DNA from: CALELM01 sp045617105
Lineage (GTDB): Bacteria > Bacillota > Negativicutes > Selenomonadales > Selenomonadaceae
Reading direction: 5' to 3'
Assembly: GCA_045617105.1 (NCBI GenBank)
Contig: JAZLHW010000016.1
Coordinates: 1 to 64,000, forward strand
Length of the DNA stretch: 64,000 nucleotides
Shown: in pieces, positions 52,223 through 60,673 of the stretch
Layout of the letters: every line of letters starts with the position of its first letter
Numbering within the stretch: the first letter of the stretch is position 1
The notes under the pieces: model-generated
The model's input: only the letters and a program-made list of their open reading frames with translations
Told to the model about the DNA's origin: nothing
Databases searched by the model: none
Made by a program: the position numbers and the translations under genes

Positions 52223-53467
52223 ATGGCATTTTCAAAAAAGATAAGGGATCTAAAACAAAAGGTACTGGAAAATTCTAAGGAATTATTTCAAAGGGTAGAT
52301 AAAATTGCAGAGATCAATACGTTGAAGGTTTTAGATGCAATGCGGGAATGCAAGGTTTCAGAAGCACATTTTACTACTTCATCTGGGTACGCATACGATG
52401 ACATCGGCCGCAGCAAGCTGGAGGAGTTGTATGCAAATATTTTTGGAGCAGAGAGGGCATTGGTAAGGACGCAGTTCGTATCAGGAACGCATGCACTGGC
52501 AACGGTTCTGTTTGGCATTTTGAGACCAGGGGACGAGCTTCTTTCTTTGACGGGAAAGCCTTACGATACCATGCAGACGGTTATTGGGTATGATAATACA
52601 TGTTCTGGTTCCTTGAAAGAATTTGGGATTCTTTATGATGAGCTTCCGATGATTGAGGGAAAGGTTGATGTAAAGGGCATTGCGAAAAAAATCAAGCCTG
52701 AGACGAAGATGGTACTGATTCAGCGTTCCAGAGGCTACAGCATGCGTTCTCCGCTTTCGATTGCAGAGATTCGTGAGATTACAGAGGAGGTCAAGAAGCA
52801 TAAGCCGGATTGCATTTGCTTTGTTGATAACTGCTATGGTGAGTTTGTAGATACCGAAGAGCCTACGCAGGCGGGGGCTGATATTATGGCAGGCTCTCTT
52901 ATCAAGAATCCCGGCGGCGGTATTGCCCCGACTGGCGGATACATTGCTGGAAAGGATTCCTTGGTGGAGCTTGCCTCGTATCGCCTGACTGCACCGGGAA
53001 TGGGCGATGAATTGGGTGCCAGCTTATCTAATAACAGGCTGCTTTTTCAAGGACTTTTCTTGGCCCCCCATGTCGTTTCACAAGCTATTAAAGGAGCTAT
53101 TTTTGCAGCTGGAATGTTTGCGGAGCTTGGGTATAAAACACTTCCCCTGCCCACAGAGCCAAGAGGCGATATTATTCAAGCCATTGAGCTTGGGACAGCA
53201 GAAAAGCTCATCGCATTTTGCGGTGGAATTCAAAAATATTCGCCGGTAGATTCCTTTGCAGCGCCAGAGCCTTGGGATATGCCGGGATATGCAGACCAGA
53301 TCATCATGGCAGCAGGAACTTTCGTTCAAGGTGCATCCATAGAGTTTAGTGCCGATGGTCCTTTGCGTGTTCCATATAATGTCTATTTGCAGGGAGGTTT
53401 GACCTTTGAACATGCGATGATTGGCATTATGGGGGCAGCACAAGCCATTGTAGATTTGGAAAACTAA
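52223..53467 (+). CDS. PLP-dependent methionine gamma-lyase family protein (YnbB/aluminium-resistance type)
   Basis: A fold-type I PLP enzyme of 414 residues from the family annotated as methionine gamma-lyase or aluminium resistance protein. The PLP lysine is K228 in AGSLIKNPGGGIAPTGG. FTTSSGYAYDDIGR and FVSGTHALATVLFG bind the cofactor and substrate. Its true reaction is not established for the family. It is commonly next to lexA or hfq/miaA genes in Firmicutes, and here lexA is convergent to it. Confidence 0.88.
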   Translation: MAFSKKIRDLKQKVLENSKELFQRVDKIAEINTLKVLDAMRECKVSEAHFTTSSGYAYDDIGRSKLEELYANIFGAERALVRTQFVSGTHALATVLFGILRPGDELLSLTGKPYDTMQTVIGYDNTCSGSLKEFGILYDELPMIEGKVDVKGIAKKIKPETKMVLIQRSRGYSMRSPLSIAEIREITEEVKKHKPDCICFVDNCYGEFVDTEEPTQAGADIMAGSLIKNPGGGIAPTGGYIAGKDSLVELASYRLTAPGMGDELGASLSNNRLLFQGLFLAPHVVSQAIKGAIFAAGMFAELGYKTLPLPTEPRGDIIQAIELGTAEKLIAFCGGIQKYSPVDSFAAPEPWDMPGYADQIIMAAGTFVQGASIEFSADGPLRVPYNVYLQGGLTFEHAMIGIMGAAQAIVDLEN

Positions 53468-53473
53468 ATTTTT

Positions 53474-53508
53474 GCAAAAAAATCCGAAGGAACTGCCATT
53501 CCTTCGGA
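53474..53508. terminator. Bidirectional terminator between the PLP enzyme and lexA
   Basis: ATCCGAAGGAA at 53481-53491 pairs perfectly with 53498-53508. An A-run on the left gives a T-run for minus-strand transcription from lexA. The right flank is only moderately T-rich. Confidence 0.8.
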
Positions 53509-53516
53509 TGCTTATT

Positions 53517-54131
53517 TTAGAGCTGTCGATAGACGCCAATAACTTTTCCAAGAATAGAAACATTTTTTTCGTAAAACGGAGACATGGCATCATTTTCGGG
53601 CTGCAATCGAATGCAATCTTTTTCTCGGAAAAATCGCTTTACGGTAGCTGAGTCGTTGTCCACAAGAGCCACTACGATCTCTCCGTCATGTGCATCTTGC
53701 TGTTGCTTTACCAAAACAAAATCTCCATCAAAAATACCGGCATTGATCATGCTTTCGCCTTGGATCTTTAACATAAAGGTACGCTCTGTTGTACCGAGAA
53801 GCTGTTGAGGAAAGGAATAAGAATCTTGAATGTTTTCTTCTGCGAGAATGGGTTGTCCTGCGGTTACTGTGCCGACAAGCGGAACAGATACATTTTTTTC
53901 CCATGGTTTTTCTTCAAGAATATCAATGGCACGAGGCATAGACGGATCACGCCTGATCATGCCTTTTGCTTCCAGCTTTTCCAAATAGCCATGTACAGTT
54001 GCACTGGATCTTAAGCCAACGGCTTTTCCTATTTCACGGACAGACGGAGGATAACCTTTTTTCAGTAAAAAATCTTTGATGTATTGAAAAATTTCTTGTT
54101 GGCGTTCAATCGTGTGTTGATGCTGTCCCAT
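53517..54131 (-). CDS. lexA: SOS repressor LexA
   Basis: Self-cleaving repressor of 204 residues. The N-terminal winged helix (residues about 1-70; YPPSVREIGKAVGLRSSATVHGYL is the recognition region) is followed by the cleavage site A91-G92 in VTAGQPI and the catalytic pair S127 (GESM) and K165 (ATVKRF). I use ATG 54131, with AGGA ten bases upstream, and not ATG 54140, which overlaps the ribosome site. No standard GAACN4GTTC box was found before it. Confidence 0.95.
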   Translation of the reverse strand: MGQHQHTIERQQEIFQYIKDFLLKKGYPPSVREIGKAVGLRSSATVHGYLEKLEAKGMIRRDPSMPRAIDILEEKPWEKNVSVPLVGTVTAGQPILAEENIQDSYSFPQQLLGTTERTFMLKIQGESMINAGIFDGDFVLVKQQQDAHDGEIVVALVDNDSATVKRFFREKDCIRLQPENDAMSPFYEKNVSILGKVIGVYRQL

Positions 54132-54267
54132 AAGATTCATTCCTTCCGTAAAAATCTATCATCTACAGTATAGCATGTATTCTTCAGTTTAGGAATGTAA
54201 ATTGTATCATATTAGGAGATTATCATGAATGGTTCATTATATACAAAATGTTTGTGAAAGAAAGCAC

Positions 54268-54296
54268 TTGCAAAAGCTATTTTTGTGTGTTATGCT
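54268..54296 (+). promoter_or_regulatory. Promoter of the T-box-leuA transcript
   Basis: TTGCAA at 54268-54273, 17 bases, TATGCT at 54291-54296. It starts the leader about 20 bases before stem I. Confidence 0.65.
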
Positions 54297-54322
54297 AAAA
54301 AACGTAAATAATTTTATATAAA

Positions 54323-54574
54323 ACGCAAAGAAGAGGAATAGTAGGACTTGTGGAATGTATAGAGAGCTGCTGTGTGGTGGAAAGCAGACAGGAAGCATGT
54401 TTGAACTCGCCTTGAAGCGGTTCGCTGAAATGTAGAGTAGGCAGAAACGGGAACTGGCCGTTACAGCAGGAGGATATGTTGGTATCCGTAATGAGTGCGT
54501 ATTGTTTTAATACGAAATTGAGTGGTAACACGCGAGCAGGCCTTGCGTCTCTTTGTGAGAGATGCAAGGCTTTT
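54323..54574 (+). ncRNA. T-box riboswitch, leucine specifier, upstream of leuA
   Basis: Stem I opens with AGAGGAATAGTA at about 54331, the GA and AGTA elements of T-boxes. The specifier loop reads TTGAACTCGCC, with CTC (Leu) at 54406-54408. The T-box sequence is GAGTGGTAACACGCG at 54520-54534; its TGGT bulge can pair with an ACCA tRNA end. The terminator stem GCCTTGCGTCTCT / AGAGATGCAAGGC ends in TTTT at 54571-54574. Uncharged tRNA-Leu would favour the antiterminator and leuA expression. Confidence 0.9.
54540..54574 (+). terminator. T-box-controlled terminator
   Basis: A 13-bp stem with one G-U pair, a five-base loop TTGTG and TTTT. Its left arm overlaps the region that would pair in the antiterminator. 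Confidence 0.85.
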
Positions 54575-54618
54575 GTATGTTGTAGTTTAGTTTTTGGTTT
54601 GGATAGGAGTGTTGCAAT

Positions 54619-56289
54619 ATGAAAAATTATACAAAGTATCGCAAAGGATATTATTTACCGCCTGTTATGGATATGAGCTGGGCAGAAAAGGAATATCCGG
54701 AAAAAGCCCCTGTTTGGTGCAGTGTTGACTTGCGCGATGGCAACCAATCCTTGATTATTCCTATGAGCTTGGATGAGAAGATCGAGTTCTATAAAATGCT
54801 GATTAAGGTTGGATTCAAGGAAATAGAAGTAGGCTTTCCAGCTGCATCAGAGACGGAGTATGCGTTGCTCCGTCGTTTAGTGGATGAGGATTTGATTCCT
54901 GACGATGTAACGGTTCAAGTTTTGACGCAGGCGAGAGAGCATATTATCAAGAAAACCTTTGAGGCATTGAAGGGCGTAAAGAATGCGATCGTACATGTCT
55001 ACAATTCTACTTCTGTAGCACAGCGTGAGCAGGTATTCCGTAAATCCAAGGATGAGATCAAGCAGATCGCGGTCGATGGTGCAAAGCTTTTGAAGCAGTT
55101 GACTGAGGAAGCTGGAGCGGATTATCGTTTTGAGTATTCCCCGGAGAGCTTTACGGGAACAGAGCCAGAGTATGCACTTGAGGTATGCAATGCTGTACTG
55201 GATGTTTGGAAACCGACTGCTGACCGCAAGGCGATCATCAATATTCCTGTAACGGTCGAAATGTCTATGCCGCATATTTATGCATCGCAGGTCGCTTATA
55301 TTTCCCAAAACCTTAAGTACAGGGAGAATGTTGTTCTTTCTCTCCATCCGCATAATGACCGTGGGTGTGGAGTTGCAGATTCCGAAATGGGGCTTCTTGC
55401 CGGTGCAGACCGTATCGAGGGTACGCTTTTCGGTAATGGGGAACGTACAGGAAATGCTGATATTGTAACGATTGCCATGAATATGTTTTCTCTTGGAGTT
55501 GATCCTGGATTGGATTTTTCCAATATGCCGGAGCTGGTAGAGATGTATGAGCGTGTAACACGGATGCAGGTACATGCCCGCCAGCCTTATGCTGGTTCTT
55601 TGGTATTTGCGGCATTTTCTGGTTCGCATCAGGATGCTATTGCAAAAGGTATGCATTGGAAGGAAGAAAAAGATCCCAGCCGTTGGTCGGTGCCATATCT
55701 TCCAATTGATCCAAAGGATGTGGGACGTGAATATGATGGTGATGTTATCCGCATTAACAGCCAATCCGGCAAGGGCGGTGTTGGCTACATTATGGAACAA
55801 AAGTATGGTATCGAAATGCCAAAGAAAATGCGGGAGAGTTTTGGATATTGCATCAAGAGTATATCAGATCATAAGCATAAGGAACTTTTGCCGGATGAGG
55901 TCTATCAGATTTTCCAAGATGAGTATGTAAATATCGAAACCCCGTATAAGTTGGTGGACGTGATGCTTCGCAAGGAACCGGATGGAAGCCGAAAGGGAAC
56001 GATAGAAGTTGAGATCGATGGAAAGCCATATACCTATGAGGCACGAGGAAATGGCCGTCTTGATGCTGTCAGCAATGCTGTTCAAGAAAATTTTGGTGTG
56101 AAGTACACGGATCTCAGCTATAGTGAACATGCTTTGGAAATAGGTCAGTCCTCTCATGCTATGGCATACATTAGTATCAAGGGAGAGGATGGGAAAGTAA
56201 CTTGGGGTGCTGGCATGGATATGGATGTATTTACGGCATCGGCACAAGCTTTGTTTAGTGCTGTTAACCGTATGAAGATGGAAAAGTGA
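54619..56289 (+). CDS. leuA: 2-isopropylmalate synthase (LeuA type 2)
   Basis: First committed step of leucine synthesis. The 556-residue form resembles the yeast-like LeuA2 class. The metal and substrate residues are R39 and D40 (LRDGNQSL), and H243 and H245 in SLHPHNDRG; GNGERTGNAD is also present. A C-terminal regulatory LeuA-dimer domain covers about 420-556 and should confer leucine feedback. The gene is preceded by a Leu T-box. No leuB, leuC or leuD follows. Confidence 0.96.
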   Translation: MKNYTKYRKGYYLPPVMDMSWAEKEYPEKAPVWCSVDLRDGNQSLIIPMSLDEKIEFYKMLIKVGFKEIEVGFPAASETEYALLRRLVDEDLIPDDVTVQVLTQAREHIIKKTFEALKGVKNAIVHVYNSTSVAQREQVFRKSKDEIKQIAVDGAKLLKQLTEEAGADYRFEYSPESFTGTEPEYALEVCNAVLDVWKPTADRKAIINIPVTVEMSMPHIYASQVAYISQNLKYRENVVLSLHPHNDRGCGVADSEMGLLAGADRIEGTLFGNGERTGNADIVTIAMNMFSLGVDPGLDFSNMPELVEMYERVTRMQVHARQPYAGSLVFAAFSGSHQDAIAKGMHWKEEKDPSRWSVPYLPIDPKDVGREYDGDVIRINSQSGKGGVGYIMEQKYGIEMPKKMRESFGYCIKSISDHKHKELLPDEVYQIFQDEYVNIETPYKLVDVMLRKEPDGSRKGTIEVEIDGKPYTYEARGNGRLDAVSNAVQENFGVKYTDLSYSEHALEIGQSSHAMAYISIKGEDGKVTWGAGMDMDVFTASAQALFSAVNRMKMEK

Positions 56290-56318
56290 GTATGTTGGAA
56301 TAGCTCGCTGAAGGAAAG

Positions 56319-56362
56319 AGAGGGCATGGATGATTCATCGCTTGGAATCATCCATGCCCTCT
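56319..56362. terminator. Hairpin between leuA and guaD
   Basis: An 18-bp perfect stem (left arm 56319-56336, right arm 56345-56362) sits between convergent genes. The following T-run is poor (CTTGTC), so its strength is uncertain. Confidence 0.65.
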
Positions 56363-56387
56363 TGTCATATAAAATGTATATGGCATG

Positions 56388-56864
56388 TTAATAAAGCTCT
56401 TTCTCCGTATCTTTTTGGAATTCTTCAAATGTTTTAATGGTAGATTCTCGTTCTATTTGCGTTAGTTCCAGTACAGTTGTATTTGCTTTTTTATCTTCGA
56501 TGAATTGGTAGATATAATCATCTCGAAAGCCAATGGCAGCGGCATCTTTGGCAGTATTTCCATAGTAGACATGCTTGATGTTTGCCCAAATAATTGCACT
56601 CAAGCACATGGGGCAGGGATAACAGGATGTATAGATCTCGCATCCGCTAAGGTCATGCGTACCAAGTGCTTGACAGGCATCTCGGATGGCTTCTATTTCT
56701 CCGTGTGCCGTTGGATCATGTTTTTTTAGAACCCTGTTATGCCCTCTGCCAATGATTTTTCCGTTTTTGACAATTACAGCACCAAAAGGACCGCCCTCTC
56801 GATTTTTGAGGTTATATTGAGCTTCCGTGTTGGCTTCCTGCATATATTGTTTTTGCTCCATCAT
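56388..56864 (-). CDS. guaD: Guanine deaminase (cytidine-deaminase fold)
   Basis: Zinc deaminase of 158 residues close to Bacillus GuaD. The motif TAHGEIEAI carries H54 and catalytic E56, and PCPMC carries C84 and C87. The segment GGPFGAVIVKNGKIIGRG at the start and a C-terminal DDxxIYQFIED region also fit GuaD better than the tRNA deaminase TadA. The start is ATG 56864, with AAAGGAG upstream. Conversion of guanine to xanthine is inferred from the family. Confidence 0.88.
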   Translation of the reverse strand: MMEQKQYMQEANTEAQYNLKNREGGPFGAVIVKNGKIIGRGHNRVLKKHDPTAHGEIEAIRDACQALGTHDLSGCEIYTSCYPCPMCLSAIIWANIKHVYYGNTAKDAAAIGFRDDYIYQFIEDKKANTTVLELTQIERESTIKTFEEFQKDTEKELY

Positions 56865-56913
56865 TGTCTCTTGCACTCCTTTCCATGTGTCATAGTCTTT
56901 GCTTTTTGTTTGT

Positions 56914-56948
56914 AAAAAGAACCGCATGCATCCGCATGCGGTTCTTTT
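56914..56948 (-). terminator. Terminator after fba
   Basis: A 15-bp perfect stem (AAAAGAACCGCATGC and complement, loop ATCC). On the minus strand it ends in a T-run 24 bases after the fba stop. Confidence 0.9.
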
Positions 56949-56971
56949 GATAACGATTTGTAACGGTCGTC

Positions 56972-57964
56972 TTATTTGTTGATAAGAGCCATAACCTCGT
57001 CAGCACGGCCATCGGAACCAAGAACGTTCTTGATCTTGTGCTCAACGAGTTCCTTGATGTAAGCACGGCCATCAGCAACATACTGACGCGGATCAAAGTG
57101 ACCTGGGTTAGCGCAGAAATGCTCACGAATACCAGCCGTCATTGCAAGACGGAGGTCGGAGTCGATGTTGATTTTGCAAACTGCGGACTTTGCAGCCTTG
57201 CGGAGCTGATCCTCAGGAATACCAACAGCATCATCCATCTTTCCGCCATTTTCATTGATGATCTTGACGTACTTAGGAATAACGGAAGAAGCACCATGAA
57301 GAACGATCGGGAATTCCGGAATCTTCTTTTCAATCTCAGCCAAAATATCGAAACGCAGTTCAGGCGGAACAAGAACTCCGTCTGCATTGCGGGTACACTG
57401 CTCTGGCTTGAACTTGAATGCACCGTGGGACGTGCCGATAGCAATAGCGAGAGAATCAACGCCAGTCTTTTCTACAAATTCCTGAACTTCCTCCGGTTGC
57501 GTATAAGCTGCATCATGAGCAGAAACATTTACGTCATCCTCGATGCCGGCAAGCTTGCCAAGTTCAGCTTCTACGACAACGCCATGAGCATGTGCATACT
57601 CTACAACCTTCTTCGTAAGCTCGATGTTCTCATTGAAATCATACTTGGAACCATCGATCATAACGGAAGTGAATCCGTCATCAATGCAGGACTTGCAGAT
57701 CTCAAAGTCTGCGCCATGATCGAGATGCAGTGCAATAGGAATATCGTTGATCTCGAGTGCTGCTTTTACGAGGTGAACAAGATAGTGCGAATTCGCATAC
57801 TTGCGGGCACCAGCAGAGCACTGGAGAATAACAGGAGACTTCATTGCTGCAGCAGCATCCGTGATACCCTGTACGATCTCCATGTTGTTTACGTTGAAAG
57901 CACCGATTGCATAGCCGCCTTCATAGGCTTTCTTAAACATTTCTTTCGTTCCGACTAATGGCAT
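56972..57964 (-). CDS. fba: Class II fructose-bisphosphate aldolase
   Basis: Zinc aldolase of glycolysis and gluconeogenesis, 330 residues. D82 and H83 are in HLDHGAD; later ligands lie in GTSHGAFKF and HGASSVIP. The chain belongs to the longer class II group with insert CTRNADGVLVPPELRF. GGGGGTAATGAAAA precedes ATG 57964. An extended -10 (TGTTATAAT on the minus strand at 58014-58009) is about 45 bases upstream. Strong codon bias suggests high expression. Confidence 0.95.
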   Translation of the reverse strand: MPLVGTKEMFKKAYEGGYAIGAFNVNNMEIVQGITDAAAAMKSPVILQCSAGARKYANSHYLVHLVKAALEINDIPIALHLDHGADFEICKSCIDDGFTSVMIDGSKYDFNENIELTKKVVEYAHAHGVVVEAELGKLAGIEDDVNVSAHDAAYTQPEEVQEFVEKTGVDSLAIAIGTSHGAFKFKPEQCTRNADGVLVPPELRFDILAEIEKKIPEFPIVLHGASSVIPKYVKIINENGGKMDDAVGIPEDQLRKAAKSAVCKINIDSDLRLAMTAGIREHFCANPGHFDPRQYVADGRAYIKELVEHKIKNVLGSDGRADEVMALINK

Positions 57965-58044
57965 TTTTCATTACCCCCTAGATAAATTGTCCTTAATGAA
58001 CTGTCACTATTATAACATATAAATGGGGCAAGGTGTAGGGTTCC

Positions 58045-58956
58045 TTAAATATTTTTAGAAATTTCACAGAATAAAGTTTCTTGTAAATTCTTTGGAAGCA
58101 AGAAAGTGATATCTTTTGGAATGGGGGAAAAGATATTTACCGTTTTTTTCGTTACCGGATGAAAAAAAGAAATGTGTGCGGCGTGCAATGCCTGTCTGGA
58201 AAGCAATTCATGATTACCGCCATATAGGTCATCGCCGATCAGGGGATGGCCGATGGAGGATAAATGCACACGTATTTGATGTGTCCGTCCGGTTTCCAGT
58301 CGTATCCAGAGAAGCGACATGTTGTTGAATTCTGCAATTACTTTGAAATGTGTTATGGCAGGACTGCCTTCTGCAGAGACTTTTCGCTTGATTATACTGG
58401 TCAGATCTCTTGCGATAGGGCTGTCGATCGTTCCTTTCTTTTCTTCCATTATGCCAGATACCAGTGCAATATATTCACGATGAAATAGTTTCTTTCCTTT
58501 TGGGGAGAGCTGGTGGTGTATGTATGCTTGTTTTGCGATCAACAGCAATCCGGTGGTATTGCGGTCGAGACGATGAATGGGATGGTAGGCATAAGAAAAT
58601 CCTTTTCCTTGATAATATCCGAGAACTGCATTGGCAAGTGTGCCAGTTACTTCATGCCCCGTAGGATGAACTAACTGACCTGCTGGTTTATCAACGGACA
58701 AGAGGAAATCATCTTCATAGGAGATGGAAATAGGGATAGCTTCAGGAATGATGTCCGTATGTTCGGATAATTCCCATGAGATCAGGTCTCCGCCTTTGAT
58801 CATCAATCTTGCCGGATGAGAGATCAATTCCCCATTACAGCGAAAGGTTCCGGAGAATTTTGCTTTTTTCCAGTAATTTGTGGAGAAGCCTTGCGATTTT
58901 AAAAAGTTTTTGACGGGCTGCGGCGAAACCTCATCAGGAATTAAAATTTCTGTCAT
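58045..58956 (-). CDS. RluA-family pseudouridine synthase
   Basis: A second RluA-type enzyme in the window, 303 residues. The catalytic D131 is in HRLDRNTTG, and TGRTHQIRVHLSSIGHPL follows. The N-terminal 70 residues are an atypical S4-like region (VKNFLKSQGFSTNYWKK). It resembles the YjbO/RluD-like paralogues of Firmicutes, whose targets are not known. The TGACAGAAATT start is preceded by AGGAGA. Confidence 0.88.
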   Translation of the reverse strand: MTEILIPDEVSPQPVKNFLKSQGFSTNYWKKAKFSGTFRCNGELISHPARLMIKGGDLISWELSEHTDIIPEAIPISISYEDDFLLSVDKPAGQLVHPTGHEVTGTLANAVLGYYQGKGFSYAYHPIHRLDRNTTGLLLIAKQAYIHHQLSPKGKKLFHREYIALVSGIMEEKKGTIDSPIARDLTSIIKRKVSAEGSPAITHFKVIAEFNNMSLLWIRLETGRTHQIRVHLSSIGHPLIGDDLYGGNHELLSRQALHAAHISFFHPVTKKTVNIFSPIPKDITFLLPKNLQETLFCEISKNI

Positions 58957-59130
58957 TTTTTCTCCTACTTTCGGTAAGATAAATTTTATTTTAAAGGTAG
59001 CATATTATACGAGGAAAGTCGATGTGTTTTCATGTTCTGCCGAAGTAAAGACAATGTTTTTTCTATATATAAATCGCATGATATAAATTGCATGAACGAA
59101 ATGAAGTGAAATTTTAAGCACTAGTTTGTA

Positions 59131-59159
59131 TGGACGATTGATAAAAAGTTTTGTATAAT
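59131..59159 (+). promoter_or_regulatory. Promoter candidate of lysC
   Basis: TGGACG at 59131, 17 bases, TATAAT at 59154-59159. The 290-base gap upstream holds no lysine riboswitch or T-box that I could recognise. Confidence 0.5.
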
Positions 59160-59247
59160 ATTAGACGGTTTAAAATTTTGGTCTTATATTTATAGAAAAC
59201 GGAAACAAATAGTTTGCAGGGACTTGCCTTGCATTAGGGGGAGAATC

Positions 59248-60477
59248 ATGGCACTTATTGTTAAGAAATTCGGCGGCAGTTCTGTTGCTACTACAGAAAA
59301 AATCATGGCGATTGCAAAGAGGATCCTTGGAGAAAAGAAACCAGACGACCAAATAGTTATGGTAGTTTCTGCAATGGGTGATACGACGGACGATCTGATT
59401 GCATTGGCTCAGGGCATTGATGAAAATCCTTATCGTTTTGCAAGAGAAATGGATATGCTTTTGACAACGGGAGAACAGGTGTCTATTGCGTTGTTGACGA
59501 TGGCTTTCAAAACGTTGGGGCAATCTGCAGTGTCTTTGACGGGACCGATGGTTGGCATGAAGACGGATTCTGTTCATACCAAGGGCCGTATTGTGGATAT
59601 TCAGCCAGAACGAGTAAAGGAAGAATTGGACAAGGGGAATGTTGTCGTTGTGGCTGGTTTTCAGGGAGAAGACCAGTATGGAGATCCGGTTACGCTTGGG
59701 CGAGGCGGCTCCGATACTTCGGCAGTGGCACTGGCTGGTGCATTGAAAGCAGATAGCTGTGAAATTTATACGGACGTGGAAGGTGTATTTTCTGCTGATC
59801 CGAGAATCTGCAAGGGCGCACGCAAGATGAAGGAAATCACTTACAGCGAAATGCTGGAAATGGCTCGTTTGGGGGCTGGTGTTATGCAGCCGCGTTCTGT
59901 GGAGATGGGGCAGTATTTCAATATTCCTATTCATGTTCGCTCAACCTTTACTACGAATCCAGGTACTGTTATTAGGGAGGAATACACAATGGAAGAAAAA
60001 AGTTTTGTAATTCGTGGCGTTGCTCATGATGAAAAAGTAGCAAAAATTGCAGTTCGCGGCGTATCTAATGTTCCTGGTATTGCTTATGAGATTTTTTCCG
60101 CACTCGCAAAAGCTCATGTAGATGTTGATATGATCGTCCAGAGTACACGCAATATCGAAAAAAATGTTACCGATATGGTGTTTACTGTTGCAACCGATGA
60201 TCTGGAGCAGGCAAAGCAGGTGGTTGCCGAGGTCAGCAAGAAGCTCAATGCAGTTGATGTTTTGGTGGAAGAGGACGTTGCAAAGGTTTCTATCGTAGGT
60301 GCTGGGATGCTTGGGAATCCTGGTATTGCTGCTAGAATGTTTGGTGCGCTTTCCAAGGCGAATGTGAACATTGACATTATCAGCACTTCGGAAATCAGTA
60401 TTTCCTGCTTGGTGCCTGCATCACAGCTGACAGAGGCTGTCAATGCGATCCATAACGAATTCTTTCCATTGGCATAA
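59248..60477 (+). CDS. lysC: Aspartate kinase
   Basis: First step of the aspartate family (lysine, threonine, methionine), 409 residues. The kinase domain opens VKKFGGSSVA and includes LGRGGSDTSAVALAGAL and TDVEGVFSADPR. Two ACT domains follow at about 265-409 and should bind lysine and perhaps threonine. An in-gene start for a separate beta subunit, as in Bacillus, is possible near the internal ATG at about 59989 with GGGAGG upstream. The main start is ATG 59248, with AGGGGGAG upstream. Confidence 0.95.
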   Translation: MALIVKKFGGSSVATTEKIMAIAKRILGEKKPDDQIVMVVSAMGDTTDDLIALAQGIDENPYRFAREMDMLLTTGEQVSIALLTMAFKTLGQSAVSLTGPMVGMKTDSVHTKGRIVDIQPERVKEELDKGNVVVVAGFQGEDQYGDPVTLGRGGSDTSAVALAGALKADSCEIYTDVEGVFSADPRICKGARKMKEITYSEMLEMARLGAGVMQPRSVEMGQYFNIPIHVRSTFTTNPGTVIREEYTMEEKSFVIRGVAHDEKVAKIAVRGVSNVPGIAYEIFSALAKAHVDVDMIVQSTRNIEKNVTDMVFTVATDDLEQAKQVVAEVSKKLNAVDVLVEEDVAKVSIVGAGMLGNPGIAARMFGALSKANVNIDIISTSEISISCLVPASQLTEAVNAIHNEFFPLA

Positions 60478-60495
60478 TTAAGATCCAGTTAAATG

Positions 60496-60538
60496 ATGGG
60501 AGTATCAAAACAGTTAAGTCTTTGATATTCCCATTTTT
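60496..60538 (+). terminator. Terminator after lysC
   Basis: ATGGGAGTATCAAA at 60496-60509 pairs with TTTGATATTCCCAT at 60521-60534 (one G-U), followed by TTTT. Confidence 0.88.
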
Positions 60539-60673
60539 CTTTTGCAAAGAAAAAATACTGTATACAAAGATGGAATCCCTATATTTTTTTTCTAAACCTG
60601 TTATAATGCTATAGGAAAATGTAAGTGTTGTGCATTGTATTACGTCGATGGACGGTGAAAGGGGTATCATTTT

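Noticed and set aside
54141..54260. A standard Firmicute LexA box upstream of lexA
   Set aside because: No GAACN4GTTC sequence was found; GAACCATTCATG is the nearest and lacks symmetry.
58957..59247. A lysine riboswitch before lysC
   Set aside because: None of the conserved lysine-element segments or a terminator was recognisable; only a promoter was found.
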